A stretch of 14,497 bases of DNA from Pseudomonadota bacterium. GTDB lineage: Bacteria > Pseudomonadota > Gammaproteobacteria > DAOUQR01. The position numbers were made by a program, and so were the translations under genes. Location of the stretch: contig DAOUQR010000003.1 of the NCBI GenBank assembly GCA_030625525.1, forward strand, positions 1-14,497, in the 5' to 3' direction. Shown piece after piece: positions 1 through 8,069 of this stretch. The notes under the pieces are model-generated. The model saw only the letters and a program-made list of their open reading frames with translations, was not told the DNA's origin and searched no databases. How positions within the stretch are numbered: position 1 is the first letter of the stretch; each line of letters begins with the position of its first letter.

Positions 1-3000
1 CACTTGGCACAAAAAAGAATGACACCATCGTCGTCAAGGCAATTCCACCAACAAACGCAACCGCAAACGGCGGCCACATATCACCGGAGGTAAAAATCAA
101 AGGCGCAAAACCAAACATAGTCGTTAAAGTCGTCGAAATAATATGGCGACTTGAATCATTCACAATAACGTCTGTCATTGCATCTGGATCAGCATGCTTA
201 CCACCTTCATCTCGGCGAATATCAGAAATAATAATAATGCCCGCATTGATAGCCACACCCACTAAGCCCATAATACTAATGATCGACGTAAAGCCAAATG
301 GATAACCAAACAAGAATAAACTAAATAAACCTAAACCCACTGCTTGCAAACCAACCAACACAATAATCGCCATATAAGCAAATGAATTAAAAGTTAAGAC
401 TAAAATTGAAATCATTAGCCCTAATATAATGTTCACTTTAGCGAATAATTTTGTGACAGCCTGATCTCGCTCACTTTCTTCACCCCCATATTTAAGTCGA
501 TAACCAGGCGGCAGTTTATATTTTTTATCTTTTAGTTTTTGACGGAATTTATCTAATATTTGTTGTGGCAATATATCAACTTCAGGATAACCACTGATCA
601 TGTTGACCCGTTGTGAATCAATACGGTGAATATTGGTTAAAGCAGGCACGATGGTGATATTGGCAAAACTATCTAAGGGGATCCCAAATTCATGCTTTGA
701 TCCCGGTAGTGAACGAATATAATAATAATTATCTAATGTATCGAGCGACCGACGAAATTTGTTTTCTGCACGCAACCTAACGGGAATTTCTTCCGGCCCT
801 TCAATCACTGTACCACTGATCACACCATCTAAAAATTGATTGAGATCACTCGCAATACTATTTAAATTGATATTCATTTGCTGCAACATATCTTCATCAG
901 CATTGATACGTAACTTGGGCGCACCTCTAATCAATGTTGCACGTGTATGATTCACACCGGGTATGGATTGTAAAACTTGCCTTAACTCATTACCGATCGT
1001 GTGGAGTTTTTCTAAATTTGTGCCATACAATTCTATTTCAATCGGCGCTTCAAAAGGAGGGCCTTGCCACAATGGACGAACCAACACTTGTGCTTGCGGG
1101 AATTTTTTATCCAGCATTTTTTGCAACCGTGCAATGACCGGTTTTAATTGAGAAATTTTTTCTACATCAATAATGGCTTCGGCAAACCGGGGAACGCCAT
1201 CATTTCGCGCAACTTTATTATAATAAAACACAGGGACACTACTACCTGTGAACCAGTACACACCGGTAATTTCAGCTTGTTTTTCTAATAACTCGGTCAT
1301 TTCAATCGTGGTTTTATCTGTTTTATAAACCGATGTTTGCTGAGGCATAAATATTTGTATATAGAATTGGTTTCTATCCGCCCTTGGGAAAAACTGATTG
1401 GTCAACAACATAATGCTGAGCAAACCACACAAGGGGATCAGCATTGTTAATAAGGTCGCCCACACTTTATTTTTAAGAGCATAATTCAATAATTGTTTAA
1501 AACGGTCCGATAAGTGTTTTGTTTCAATACCGTGATCATACCAAGCATGTTTTTCATGGATCCCTTTAAAAAGATAAGCCGTTATTGTCGGTACGATAGT
1601 CAGCGATAAAATATACGATGAAATTAACGCAAATATCACACTCGCGGCGATCCCAATAACAAACTCACCAATCGGTCCACTGAGAAACACAATCGGAGAA
1701 AAAGCGAGAATCGTCGTTAATGTAGAGCTCAAGAGTGGTCGCCAATAAAAATCAATCACTCGACGAATCGCTTGCACCTGCGTAAGTCCCGCTAATAATT
1801 GATTCCGCATGCTCGAGACAATCACAATGGCGTTATCAACCACTAAGCCCAACGCAACAATTAATCCAATGATACTAATTTGATGGATTGGGATACCGAC
1901 GACACTTAATCCAAAAATCGCCATCAACATGGCTAAAGGCAGTGTGATCGTGACGATGAATGCAGCTCGCCAACCCAAGGTAAATAATAAAATCAGCGCA
2001 ACAAAAGTCACCCCCATCAACAAACTACCTTGCAAACTACTCAAACGTACATCGGTATAATTTTTTTGATTAAAAATGGTTTTCATGCCTAAATTTGCAG
2101 GCATATCCTGTTGAAAAACGGCCAAGGTCTTATCGACTTTGTTAGCCCAGGCATCGATTTTTTGATTGGGTAAAATTCTCACCGCAACCACAACGGCAGG
2201 TTTTTTACCCATTCGAACCAGCTGTCTAGGGGGATCTGCAAGCGTTCGATACACGCGTGCTATCTGATCAAGATGGATAACCTGCCCTTTGTCATCTGAA
2301 ATAATAGGAATACGTTTAATGCGATCAAGACTTGTAAACTCGCCGGTAATTTCAATTAAAAAATCACGGTCTGGATGAACAATCCTCCCCGCTGGCAATT
2401 TGCTGTCAGCCGCCTGAATACGCCTTTGAATTTGAGTCATACTTAAACCCAAAGCACGTATTTGATTGGGATTAACTTCGATCAGAATCTCTTCTTGTGG
2501 CGAACCAAAAATTTTAACGTAGTCAGTTCCGCCAATTACCAATAATCGTTTCCGTAATTCGTCTGCATAGCGATTGATAATAGTGAATGGAAGTTTTGAA
2601 CTTTTAGGGTAAATAGCAATTAATTGTGTGTAAGGATAACTGCGTTCATCATCAAGTGTCGGAGTGCCCACACCGCGTGGGAATTGTGTTTGTAATACGC
2701 GCATACGATTACGTAATTTACTCCACACGGGCTCAGGATCGGTCACTTCATCTTTTAATTCAACAGAAACAACTGAAATACCCGGTCGTGAACTTGAATT
2801 TAATTCTTTAATTTCTGAAATATCTTGTATGCGTTGTTCAATTCTTTCGGTAACTTGCGCCTCAACACGCTTAGCGGTGGCGCCGGAATAAGGCGTAATG
2901 ATAATGGCAATTCGGTTGTTGATCACCGGATCTTCGAGACGGGGCAATGTTTTCAAAGCAGAATAACCTGCCAACAAGATCATCAACACAAACAGCACCA

Positions 3001-3046
3001 AGAGGCGATACTGCCGGTATAATAAAGTTTGCCACATTCCCGCCAT
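1..3046 (-). CDS. RND-family efflux pump inner-membrane permease (C-terminus cut by window edge)
   Basis: Proton-driven inner-membrane transporter that would export substrates through a tripartite envelope complex with the adaptor encoded just upstream. I translated the frame from the ATG at 3046-3044; it stays open to position 1, giving 1015 codons, so only a short C-terminal tail of a usual 1010-1050-residue pump is missing. Visible features are an N-terminal membrane segment (about residues 13-32), a large periplasmic loop, and a TM4 block containing VALGLVVDNAIVIV with D404-N405 where AcrB has its Asp-Asp pair. A second periplasmic loop follows, then a TM10 block GLVGVAINAGIIII with Asn (N934) at the AcrB Lys940 position. 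The Asp-Asn and Asn variants occur in non-AcrB RND subfamilies, so the pump is probably functional but its substrate cannot be named. The adaptor stop codon lies one base upstream, implying translational coupling. No TolC-like gene is in the window. Confidence 0.93.
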   Translation of the reverse strand, partial: MAGMWQTLLYRQYRLLVLFVLMILLAGYSALKTLPRLEDPVINNRIAIIITPYSGATAKRVEAQVTERIEQRIQDISEIKELNSSSRPGISVVSVELKDEVTDPEPVWSKLRNRMRVLQTQFPRGVGTPTLDDERSYPYTQLIAIYPKSSKLPFTIINRYADELRKRLLVIGGTDYVKIFGSPQEEILIEVNPNQIRALGLSMTQIQRRIQAADSKLPAGRIVHPDRDFLIEITGEFTSLDRIKRIPIISDDKGQVIHLDQIARVYRTLADPPRQLVRMGKKPAVVVAVRILPNQKIDAWANKVDKTLAVFQQDMPANLGMKTIFNQKNYTDVRLSSLQGSLLMGVTFVALILLFTLGWRAAFIVTITLPLAMLMAIFGLSVVGIPIHQISIIGLIVALGLVVDNAIVIVSSMRNQLLAGLTQVQAIRRVIDFYWRPLLSSTLTTILAFSPIVFLSGPIGEFVIGIAASVIFALISSYILSLTIVPTITAYLFKGIHEKHAWYDHGIETKHLSDRFKQLLNYALKNKVWATLLTMLIPLCGLLSIMLLTNQFFPRADRNQFYIQIFMPQQTSVYKTDKTTIEMTELLEKQAEITGVYWFTGSSVPVFYYNKVARNDGVPRFAEAIIDVEKISQLKPVIARLQKMLDKKFPQAQVLVRPLWQGPPFEAPIEIELYGTNLEKLHTIGNELRQVLQSIPGVNHTRATLIRGAPKLRINADEDMLQQMNINLNSIASDLNQFLDGVISGTVIEGPEEIPVRLRAENKFRRSLDTLDNYYYIRSLPGSKHEFGIPLDSFANITIVPALTNIHRIDSQRVNMISGYPEVDILPQQILDKFRQKLKDKKYKLPPGYRLKYGGEESERDQAVTKLFAKVNIILGLMISILVLTFNSFAYMAIIVLVGLQAVGLGLFSLFLFGYPFGFTSIISIMGLVGVAINAGIIIISDIRRDEGGKHADPDAMTDVIVNDSSRHIISTTLTTMFGFAPLIFTSGDMWPPFAVAFVGGIALTTMVSFFFVPS

Positions 3047-3047
3047 G

Positions 3048-4112
3048 CTATTTATCCAACTGTAACATCACCTTTTGATTGGGTACGAATTTCTGCACAC
3101 CATACCCGACTATTTTTTCATTATTTTTGAAATCGCCCGTGATAAATGCTTGCTTACCATCGGTAAATAAAACTTGCACGGCCAAGGGCGTCACTTTCCA
3201 TAAATCCGTTTTTGTTTTGTTTAATGCATAAATTAACCAAGAGTTTCGCATACCCTGCACTAAAGCGCCTGCCGGTATCCATGCCCCGGGATCTTTAATG
3301 GTACGCTGCCACTTTAAACGAATAAGTTCACCACTGAATAATTTTGCATCTTCTTTAACAGAAAATATCATACGTACCGTTTGTGTTTGTCGTGACAAGA
3401 CCGGTATGATTTTTTCAACACAGCCTTTGATTTTTTCATCTGCATTTAAAAGTTCGACGCATTTGCCAATAGGAAATTCAGAAATCATTTCTTCAGGTAT
3501 GCCCATATGAACTTCATCAATGCGTGCTTGTTGGAGCTTCATTACGTTTTGTCCGGCTTGCACATACACGCCTAAATGCACAAATCGCTCGATGACACGC
3601 GCGTCATAGGGGGCGTGTAATACTGATTTTTTTAATTCAACGTCAATGAGTTCAATGGAGATTTGGGTGCGGCTGATGTTGGCTTCTAAGGTTTTTTCAC
3701 GGGTGATGGTTTCATCATAAGCCTGTTGAGCCGTATGTTTTCGTTTAAGTAGACTGGACTGGCGCTGGCTATTTTTCTTAGCCAGTACTAACTCGACTTG
3801 GAGTCGCTTTAAATCAGCCTCTAATTCTTTACGGCGTTGCGCTAATCGCTGGGTATCAAGCGTGCCCATCACAGCATCTGCTTTCACTAAATCGCCATCA
3901 TTAACCGTAAATTTGTCAATCAAACCCGCGCGCTCAAAGCTAATGTTAGAGACCCGCTCACCCACTGTTTTACCAATAAGCATGATCGAACGCGTATAGT
4001 TCGGCTGTATCTTCAAAGTAAACGGCTTCGCCTTCAATGTATTAGCGCTAACCATGCACGCCATGCTGGAGCAAAAAGCCAATATTATTATTTTTATGTA
4101 TGAATATCGCAT
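3048..4112 (-). CDS. RND efflux periplasmic adaptor (membrane fusion protein, HlyD/AcrA type)
   Basis: Periplasmic adaptor linking the downstream RND pump to an outer-membrane channel. The 354-residue product starts with a signal peptide (basic MRYSYIK, hydrophobic core, likely cleavage after VSA at about residue 23); no convincing lipobox is present, so it is probably not a lipoprotein. A first lipoyl half (about 55-86) is followed by an alpha-hairpin (about 87-160) rich in Lys, Arg, Glu and Gln. The hairpin tip carries RQSSLLKRKHTAQQAYDE, similar to the channel-contacting tip of AcrA-like adaptors but with Thr-Ala where Ile-Ser is common. The second lipoyl half (about 161-190, with LHAPYDARVIE) and beta-barrel/membrane-proximal regions follow. 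It is the first gene of a two-gene operon with 1 nt before the pump ATG. No Shine-Dalgarno is visible upstream of its ATG, and a TATAAT lies 6 bases before it, so the mRNA may be nearly leaderless. Confidence 0.92.
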   Translation of the reverse strand: MRYSYIKIIILAFCSSMACMVSANTLKAKPFTLKIQPNYTRSIMLIGKTVGERVSNISFERAGLIDKFTVNDGDLVKADAVMGTLDTQRLAQRRKELEADLKRLQVELVLAKKNSQRQSSLLKRKHTAQQAYDETITREKTLEANISRTQISIELIDVELKKSVLHAPYDARVIERFVHLGVYVQAGQNVMKLQQARIDEVHMGIPEEMISEFPIGKCVELLNADEKIKGCVEKIIPVLSRQTQTVRMIFSVKEDAKLFSGELIRLKWQRTIKDPGAWIPAGALVQGMRNSWLIYALNKTKTDLWKVTPLAVQVLFTDGKQAFITGDFKNNEKIVGYGVQKFVPNQKVMLQLDK

Positions 4113-4118
4113 AGATTG

Positions 4119-4147
4119 ATTATAGGTCAGTATTTACAAATAATCAG
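4119..4147 (-). promoter_or_regulatory. Candidate promoter of the efflux operon
   Basis: On the minus strand a perfect TATAAT (4124-4119) lies 6 nt upstream of the adaptor ATG. A weak CTGATT (4147-4142) sits 17 bp further upstream as a possible -35. Transcription would begin at or next to the start codon, which agrees with the absence of a Shine-Dalgarno sequence. A promoter further upstream cannot be excluded. Confidence 0.35.
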
Positions 4148-4165
4148 CAGCTTATCGAACTTTCT

Positions 4166-4173
4166 GCTAAACT
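4166..4173 (+). promoter_or_regulatory. Possible extended -10 for the small secreted protein gene
   Basis: TGC followed by TAAACT (TG at 4166-4167, hexamer 4168-4173) resembles an extended -10 element. It lies about 30 nt before the ATG at 4205, with no good -35 at the expected distance. It would be divergent from the efflux operon promoter. The call is tentative because the region is generally AT-rich. Confidence 0.25.
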
Positions 4174-4204
4174 TTAAGCAATTAATTAAACAAATGAGGC
4201 TCAC

Positions 4205-4609
4205 ATGAAAACAATCATAGCCATATCTTTTCTAATAGTGAGCACACTATCCCTTGCCACTAACACCCCACCCACTTATAGCAATTATCATAATAGTGAA
4301 TTCAATTACGATCTCAGCTATCCCAAAAGCTGGTTTGACTTAGAAAAGAAATTTGATAAAACGAAAGGCTTTCAATTTGAAACAAAAAACAAAAGCGTCA
4401 TTGTTTTAGTTTATGGCTCAAAAACCTACCCTGAAGTGAAGTTAGAAAAACTGTCCAATATGAAAGAATACTCCTTATATAAGCACATCGTGTTGCACCC
4501 TAAAAAATATGGCGTCTTAGAAATCTATTATTTGCCAAAAGAAAAACCTAAATGGGATCCCATTTTTAAGCAGATGATTAAATCGTTTCATTTTGTTGAT
4601 GGTGTATAA
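4205..4609 (+). CDS. Small secreted or periplasmic protein of unknown function
   Basis: The 134-residue product begins with a signal peptide (MKTIIAISFLIVSTLSLA, likely cleaved after residue 18) and no lipobox, so it should be exported. The mature part has an aromatic/Lys-rich pattern: FNYDLSYPKSWF near the start and a final FKQMIKSFHFVDG. That arrangement, an early Y-P-x-x-W and a late IxSFxF strand, resembles PsbP-like/DUF1795-type beta-sheet proteins, but the similarity is only by eye and the function is unknown. The start is supported by GAGG (4196-4199) five bases upstream. It stands alone, divergent from the efflux operon and followed after 2 nt by the waaC promoter. A link to efflux or LPS assembly would be guesswork. 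Confidence 0.8.
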   Translation: MKTIIAISFLIVSTLSLATNTPPTYSNYHNSEFNYDLSYPKSWFDLEKKFDKTKGFQFETKNKSVIVLVYGSKTYPEVKLEKLSNMKEYSLYKHIVLHPKKYGVLEIYYLPKEKPKWDPIFKQMIKSFHFVDGV

Positions 4610-4611
4610 GA

Positions 4612-4639
4612 TTGACTTTTAAGGGGATTAAGCTATATT
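4612..4639 (+). promoter_or_regulatory. Sigma70-type promoter of waaC
   Basis: TTGACT (4612-4617) and TATATT (4634-4639) are separated by 16 bp, close to the sigma70 consensus, starting 2 nt after the preceding stop codon. Expected transcription start is near 4646, about 30 nt before the waaC ATG. This makes waaC its own transcription unit. Confidence 0.65.
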
Positions 4640-4675
4640 GCTGCAAAACTTTTATCCAGCAGGAACATCATCTCA

Positions 4676-5698
4676 ATGAAAATATTACTCATTAAAATCT
4701 CTTCGATGGGTGATTTGATCCACACGCTTCCCGCATTAACAGACGCGGCAAATCAATTTGAGCAATTTGAAGTACATTGGGTCGCAGAAGAATCTTTTTT
4801 AGATGTGCCCAACTGGCATCAAAGTGTCACAAAAATTATTCCGATTGCACACCGACGTTGGAAAAAAAATTGGCTAGGTGCTTGGAGAAATGGTGAGTTG
4901 TCTGAGTTTTATAAAGCGATTCGACATGAGCATTACGATCTTGTGATTGACGCACAATCCAATTTAAAAAGTGCGATCAGTGCTCGCCTTGCGCGTGGGC
5001 ATCGCGTCGGTGTTAACAAACAATCGGTTCATGAAAATGGTGCGCAGTGGTTTTATCAAACAAAACTGGATATTAATAAAAATCAACATGCTGTTGATCG
5101 CATGCGACAAATTTTTTCGAAAGCATTAAAGTATGAATTGCCTGAAACAACGGCTGATTATCAAATCGATTTAAGCCGACTGCCCAAGCCTGATGTTTAT
5201 TTACCTGAAAATTTTATCTTACTTAATCACCATGCCAGTCGTGACTATAAATTGTGGCCAGAGACCTATTGGTTTGAACTGATAAACTATTTTAATCAAA
5301 ACAATCTCGCGATTGTGCTGCCTTGGGGAAGTACTCAAGAACATCAACGTGCTAAACGTTTTGCTGAAAAAGCAGATAATGCGTTGGTTCTACCTGAGAT
5401 GTCGTTATCAAATAAAGCCGCGGTGATTTCTCAAGCGAAGGCTGCTATCAGTTGTGATACGGGGTTGGGGCATTTAGCGGCAGCGTTAAATATTCCGAGT
5501 CTGAGTTTTTATGGGCCGACTGATCCTAAATTAGTTGGAACCATCGGACAAAAGCAAATTCATATGATCAGTGATTTTCCCTGCTCGCCCTGTAAAAGAA
5601 GTGCATGTCACTACGACGGTGAGTATCAATTATTTCCTGCATGCTTGGAGAGAATAAAGCCCAATGCTGTGATTGGGGCTCTCAAGACTATTTTGTGA
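4676..5698 (+). CDS. waaC: Lipopolysaccharide heptosyltransferase I
   Basis: GT-B, family GT9 enzyme that transfers the first L-glycero-D-manno-heptose from ADP-heptose to Kdo of the LPS inner core, at the cytoplasmic face of the inner membrane. The 340-residue length is normal for the family. The N-terminus MKILLIKISSMGDLIHTLPA contains the catalytic-base Asp13. K192 (in RDYKLWPE), D261 and H266 (in CDTGLGHLAAAL) match the numbering I recall for the E. coli WaaC sugar-nucleotide site; PWGSTQEH (about 216-223) and SFYGPTDP (about 277-284) are further family blocks. A Cys cluster, C303-x2-C306-x4-C311 with C323, lies near the C-terminus and is common in this family. An AGGA at 4661-4664 is the nearest ribosome-binding site, rather distant (11 nt). 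No other LPS core genes are adjacent. WaaF is the main alternative, but the N-terminal and EVHWVAEE patterns favour WaaC. Confidence 0.9.
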   Translation: MKILLIKISSMGDLIHTLPALTDAANQFEQFEVHWVAEESFLDVPNWHQSVTKIIPIAHRRWKKNWLGAWRNGELSEFYKAIRHEHYDLVIDAQSNLKSAISARLARGHRVGVNKQSVHENGAQWFYQTKLDINKNQHAVDRMRQIFSKALKYELPETTADYQIDLSRLPKPDVYLPENFILLNHHASRDYKLWPETYWFELINYFNQNNLAIVLPWGSTQEHQRAKRFAEKADNALVLPEMSLSNKAAVISQAKAAISCDTGLGHLAAALNIPSLSFYGPTDPKLVGTIGQKQIHMISDFPCSPCKRSACHYDGEYQLFPACLERIKPNAVIGALKTIL

Positions 5699-5704
5699 GA
5701 AGGT

Positions 5705-5731
5705 TGGGGTCAGGCCTCAGGCCTGACCCCA
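5705..5731. repeat. GC-rich palindrome, REP-like, between convergent waaC and bipA
   Basis: Arms TGGGGTCAGGCC (5705-5716) and GGCCTGACCCCA (5720-5731) are perfect 12-bp complements around a TCA loop. The left part also reads as a 7-bp tandem, TCAGGCC twice. It fills most of the 43-nt gap between two converging genes. Neither strand has a T tract, so it is not a standard intrinsic terminator, although such a stable hairpin could still end or protect both mRNAs. The GGGGTCAGG core recalls REP palindromes mobilised by IS200-like (RAYT) transposases; that is from memory. No second copy is in the window. Confidence 0.6.
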
Positions 5732-5741
5732 GTTAGATATG

Positions 5742-7556
5742 TTACTGACTGCGGCTTGCGCGCTTGCGATCAATTTCTTTCAAATATCTTTTACGGATCC
5801 GAATCGCGTCCGGTGTTATTTCAACGAGTTCATCTGCGTTGATCCATTCGAGAGCCTGTTCGAGAGAATATTTCAGGCGAGGTGTTAAAACGATGTTTTC
5901 ATCCGTACCTGACGCACGAACATTGGTTAGCTGTTTTCCTTTTAACACATTCACGACTAAATCATTTTCACGTGTATGAAAACCAACAACCATACCCTCA
6001 TACACTTGAGTTTGTGGACCAATTAATAAACTACCGCGTTCTTGCAAATTAAATAATGCGAAGCCCAATGCTTTACCCGTATCTTTAGCAATCAAAGCAC
6101 CACGGCCACGACCGCGAAAGCTCACATCAATTTTAGGCGCGTAATGATCAAATACACTATTAAACAAGCCTGTGCCTGATGTCATCGTACTAAACTCGGT
6201 ATTAAAACCAATCAAACCCCGGGCTGGCACGATATATTCTAAACGCACACGCCCTTTTCCATCGGGTACCATATCCTTTAACTCACCACGGCAAGAACCG
6301 ATTTTTTCCATAACCGAACCTTGGTGCAGCTCTTCAATATCAATGGTAACCCATTCATAGGGTTCACACTTTTGACCATCAATTTCTTTGATAATCACTT
6401 CGGGACGAGACACGGCTAATTCGTAACCTTCACGACGCATCGTTTCAATTAAAATCGATAAATGTAACTCACCACGACCCGAAACTTTAAATTTTTCTGG
6501 GCTTTCTGTGTCTTCAACACGTAAGGCAACATTGTGTAATAATTCACGATCCAAGCGTTCGCGCAACTGGCGTGATGTCACGTACTTACCTGATTGACCG
6601 GCGAACGGCGAGTCGTTGACTTGGAATGTCATCCGTACTGTTGGCTCATCAACCGTCAGAGGCGGTAAGGCTTCAACATTTTTTGGATCACAGATCGTAT
6701 CTGAAATATGTAGCTTCTCGATACCCGCCACACAAATAATATCACCGGCAGAAGCTTCTTCTATGTCATAACGCTCTAAGCCTAAATGGCCTAATAACTG
6801 AGTAATTTTACCCTGACGTTGTTTCCCATCATTATCAATAATAGTCACGGGCATATTGCGCTTAACAGTTCCGCGTTGAATACGTCCTATACCAATCGTG
6901 CCCACGTAACTTGAGTAATCTAAACTTGAAATTTGTAATTGTAATGGGCCATCGATATCCACCTGAGGGGGTTTCACGGATTTAATCACCGTATCAAATA
7001 AAGGACCCATATCAACAGATTCATCTTCAAGATGGATTTTGGCATAACCTTGCAGCGCGGAGGCATAGATCACAGGAAAATCAAGCTGCTCATCAGTCGC
7101 GCCTAATCTATCAAACAACTCAAAAACTTGATCAATGACCCAATGTGGGCGCGCACTATCACGATCGATTTTATTCACGACGACAATGGGATTTAAACCT
7201 TTGGCAAACGCTTTTTGAGTCACAAAACGCGTCTGTGGCATGGGACCATCAACAGCATCCACCAGCAATAACACGGAATCCACCATCGATAAAATACGTT
7301 CGACTTCCCCACCGAAATCAGCATGTCCGGGCGTATCAACAATATTAATGCGATAGCCGTCCCGATCGATGGCTGTATTTTTAGAAAGAATGGTAATGCC
7401 GCGTTCTTTTTCTAATGGATTCGAATCTAGGACACGTTCAATCTTCCCAGCTCGGTCACCCAAGGTACCTGACTGCTGCAGTAATTGATCCACTAAGGTG
7501 GTTTTACCATGATCGACATGGGCGATAATCGCAATGTTTCGTAATTTATCTGACAT
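5742..7556 (-). CDS. bipA: Ribosome-associated GTPase BipA/TypA
   Basis: Translational GTPase that binds the 70S ribosome and assists 50S subunit assembly and stress adaptation. At 604 residues it has the usual family length. GTPase motifs are clear: G1 AHVDHGKTT (12-20), G2 ERGITI (51-56), G3 DTPGH (74-78) and G4 NKID (128-131). These are followed by the domain II barrel, the EF-G-like domains III and V (with [20 protein letters not shown]) and the BipA-specific C-terminal domain ([27 protein letters not shown], whose core residues are hallmarks). The C-terminus, rich in Lys and Arg, is typical. An AAGAGAAG sits just upstream of the ATG at 7556. The gene is monocistronic, convergent with waaC and divergent from the DUF202 gene. 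Nothing unusual was noted. Confidence 0.98.
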   Translation of the reverse strand: MSDKLRNIAIIAHVDHGKTTLVDQLLQQSGTLGDRAGKIERVLDSNPLEKERGITILSKNTAIDRDGYRINIVDTPGHADFGGEVERILSMVDSVLLLVDAVDGPMPQTRFVTQKAFAKGLNPIVVVNKIDRDSARPHWVIDQVFELFDRLGATDEQLDFPVIYASALQGYAKIHLEDESVDMGPLFDTVIKSVKPPQVDIDGPLQLQISSLDYSSYVGTIGIGRIQRGTVKRNMPVTIIDNDGKQRQGKITQLLGHLGLERYDIEEASAGDIICVAGIEKLHISDTICDPKNVEALPPLTVDEPTVRMTFQVNDSPFAGQSGKYVTSRQLRERLDRELLHNVALRVEDTESPEKFKVSGRGELHLSILIETMRREGYELAVSRPEVIIKEIDGQKCEPYEWVTIDIEELHQGSVMEKIGSCRGELKDMVPDGKGRVRLEYIVPARGLIGFNTEFSTMTSGTGLFNSVFDHYAPKIDVSFRGRGRGALIAKDTGKALGFALFNLQERGSLLIGPQTQVYEGMVVGFHTRENDLVVNVLKGKQLTNVRASGTDENIVLTPRLKYSLEQALEWINADELVEITPDAIRIRKRYLKEIDRKRASRSQ

Positions 7557-7589
7557 ACTTCTCTTTCAGCTCATAAAATAAAGTCGACC

Positions 7590-7598
7590 ATTTTACCA
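7590..7598 (-). promoter_or_regulatory. Extended -10 promoter of bipA
   Basis: On the minus strand TGG followed by TAAAAT (7598-7590) is a TGn-extended -10 element, with only a weak -35 at the proper distance. Expected transcription start is near 7583, giving a leader of about 27 nt before the bipA ATG. The element lies beside the divergent TTGACT at 7617-7622. Confidence 0.45.
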
Positions 7599-7616
7599 TA
7601 AATTATCTTTCCTATG

Positions 7617-7645
7617 TTGACTTTTATGACTAATTTTCACACCAT
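7617..7645 (+). promoter_or_regulatory. Weak candidate promoter for the DUF202 gene
   Basis: A good -35, TTGACT (7617-7622), is followed after 17 bp by a poor -10, CACCAT (7640-7645). It is placed correctly for the gene starting at 7676, but the -10 mismatch makes the call tentative. Confidence 0.25.
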
Positions 7646-7675
7646 GGCAAGATTACTTTCATGATGAGGTCACAA

Positions 7676-8008
7676 ATGTCTTCTGAACAGGCGTTTCACA
7701 AACATTTTAATCTATCTCAAGAACTCGCTATTGCACGAACATCTCTCGGTAATGTCCGCACCTATTTGGCAACCATTCGAACGTCAATTGCGCTATTAGG
7801 CTTAGGAGCAGGTTTTTGGAAATTGTTTACTCACGGGTTTTTCCATACTCTAGGCTTAGGGGCACTGGCCATATCGATACTAGTTTTTATATACGGCACC
7901 TTAAGTTATAAAATGTATAAAGCATTCATTGATAGAATATCCGTGCAGCACGATCATCTGCAACAATATTATCTGGACGATAATAAAACCGGCTCGAGCG
8001 GTAGTTAG
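7676..8008 (+). CDS. DUF202-family small inner-membrane protein (YidH-like)
   Basis: A 110-residue integral membrane protein of unknown biochemical role. The signature LAIARTSLGNVRTYLATIRT corresponds to the DUF202 pattern, in which an ER-T-x-LA segment precedes the first membrane helix. Two hydrophobic segments follow (roughly IALLGLGAGFWKLF and LGLGALAISILVFIYG), then a basic and polar cytoplasmic tail. I start it at the ATG at 7676 because GAGGT (7666-7670) is placed 5 nt upstream; an earlier in-frame ATG at 7661 would add five residues (115 total), but its upstream context has no Shine-Dalgarno. It is 61 nt upstream of, and co-oriented with, the phospholipid acyltransferase fusion. Co-transcription is possible, but an internal promoter-like sequence lies between them. 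Confidence 0.82.
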   Translation: MSSEQAFHKHFNLSQELAIARTSLGNVRTYLATIRTSIALLGLGAGFWKLFTHGFFHTLGLGALAISILVFIYGTLSYKMYKAFIDRISVQHDHLQQYYLDDNKTGSSGS

Positions 8009-8014
8009 TATGTA

Positions 8015-8044
8015 TTGCTTCAGGTAGAATATCCACCATATATT
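8015..8044 (+). promoter_or_regulatory. Candidate promoter of the acyltransferase fusion gene
   Basis: TTGCTT (8015-8020) and TATATT (8039-8044) are separated by 18 bp; an overlapping TATTAT (8041-8046) is a second possible -10. Expected start is near 8051, about 20 nt before the ATG at 8070. The only ribosome-binding candidate in such a leader is a weak AAGA, 7 nt before the ATG. Confidence 0.35.
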
Positions 8045-8069
8045 ATAGTCAGGCGGTTAAAGATTTCAC

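Noticed and set aside
934..1151. Two short plus-strand open frames within the efflux pump region
   Set aside because: Both lie opposite the continuous, motif-bearing RND frame on the minus strand and show no coding features of their own.
5705..5731. Bidirectional Rho-independent terminator for waaC and bipA
   Set aside because: The stem is strong but neither strand has a following T tract; it is better described as a REP-like palindrome, though a transcript-end role is not excluded.
7661..7675. Earlier ATG codons as the start of the DUF202 gene
   Set aside because: The GAGGT at 7666-7670 lies inside this stretch and is correctly spaced for the ATG at 7676, while nothing suitable precedes 7661.
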